From positions 14,982,566-15,046,565 of the forward strand of contig JABBOT010000009.1 in NCBI GenBank assembly GCA_016165875.1: a DNA stretch of 64,000 bases, read 5' to 3'. A program made the position numbers and the translations under genes. The notes under the pieces were generated by a model. It saw nothing but the letters and a program-made list of their open reading frames with translations, had not been told where the DNA came from and made no database searches. Below are positions 63,739 through 64,000 of the stretch, piece by piece. The stretch comes from Acanthopleura granulata (taxonomy: Eukaryota > Mollusca > Polyplacophora > Chitonida > Chitonidae). Within the stretch, counting starts at the first letter, position 1, and each line of letters starts with the position of its first letter.

Positions 63739-63769
63739 AATAATAATGATAATAATGATAATAATAATA

Positions 63770-63801
<32 letters not shown>

Positions 63802-63832
63802 AATAATAGCAACAACAACAATAATAATAGTG
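63739..63832. repeat. Trinucleotide microsatellite
   Basis: Mixed (AAT)n, (GAT)n and (AAC)n over about 90 bp. The Met/Ile-rich frame across it is a by-product. Confidence 0.92.
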
Positions 63833-64000
63833 CTTTTATTTCAGATCTGGATCCATCAACATGTAGGAAATTACGACCGCGTATGATTGCGGTTTGTAAA
63901 ATAATGCTAAATTACGAGGTCACTTCGCTTATAAAGCAGAAAACAACACCTAAGCGTGTTAAATCATAAAACAAAGGTTTTAAATTACATCAACATCATC

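Larger units (their letters stand above)
61230..64000. other. Upstream side of the P450 gene; SINEs and simple repeats
   Basis: The promoter and 5' UTR should begin just above 61230, but no confident TATA box or initiator is visible. The rest holds two SINEs, a short tandem repeat and a microsatellite. Confidence 0.4.

Noticed and set aside
63671..63886. A Met/Ile-rich small protein
   Set aside because: It is a translation of an AAT/GAT microsatellite.
1..64000. An undescribed multi-gene system such as a defence locus or biosynthetic cluster
   Set aside because: Outside the P450 gene and mobile elements I found no set of adjacent genes. The remaining frames are short and lack domains.

Overview
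The window is nuclear DNA from an invertebrate animal, most likely a lophotrochozoan (mollusc- or brachiopod-like). The basis is interrupted genes with GT-AG introns, A+T-rich non-coding DNA, many tRNA-headed SINEs with (AAAT)n or (TCAC)n tails, decayed non-LTR and Ty3-type retrotransposons, and a clan-2-type cytochrome P450. The species cannot be fixed from the sequence alone. Nothing prokaryotic (operons, CRISPR) is present.

Only one intact protein-coding gene can be supported. It is a seven-exon microsomal cytochrome P450 on the minus strand (61229 down to 49362). I assembled it exon by exon with consistent splice phases into a complete 503-residue protein. It carries the membrane anchor, proline-rich hinge, C-helix W-x-x-x-R, ExxR, PERF and heme-cysteine signatures. 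Its I-helix motif reads AGSVTT, without the usual acidic residue. Its introns hold SINEs, minisatellites, an element whose end can fold back, and an 86-bp tandem array that includes the exon 1 splice donor.

Region by region: 1-5 kb has SINE copies and a decayed LINE reverse transcriptase (about 3845-4825, minus). 5.6-6.2 kb is a 30-bp minisatellite. 7.8-8.3 kb is a copy of an unnamed dispersed repeat, also seen at 30.4-30.9 kb and, as a short piece, at 50.5 kb. 12.75-13.75 kb is a solitary LTR on the minus strand. 14.8-15.2, 22.2-22.5 and 35.0-35.3 kb are copies of a second SINE family. 20.2-20.7 kb is a 28-bp minisatellite. 26.9-27.7 kb is a decayed LINE RNase H. 30.86-34.77 kb is a Ty3-type LTR retrotransposon with gag, protease and part of RNase H but no reverse transcriptase or integrase. 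35-49 kb is non-coding DNA with SINE fragments, and 49.4-61.2 kb is the P450 gene. 61.2-64 kb is non-coding with SINEs and a trinucleotide microsatellite.

I did not find an undescribed multi-gene system. The observations most worth a second look are structural: inverted SINEs closely flanking P450 exon 4, intron 1 built of tandem units that include a splice donor, the altered I-helix, the in-frame protease-RNase H join in the LTR element, and three SINE families sharing one 3' tail.
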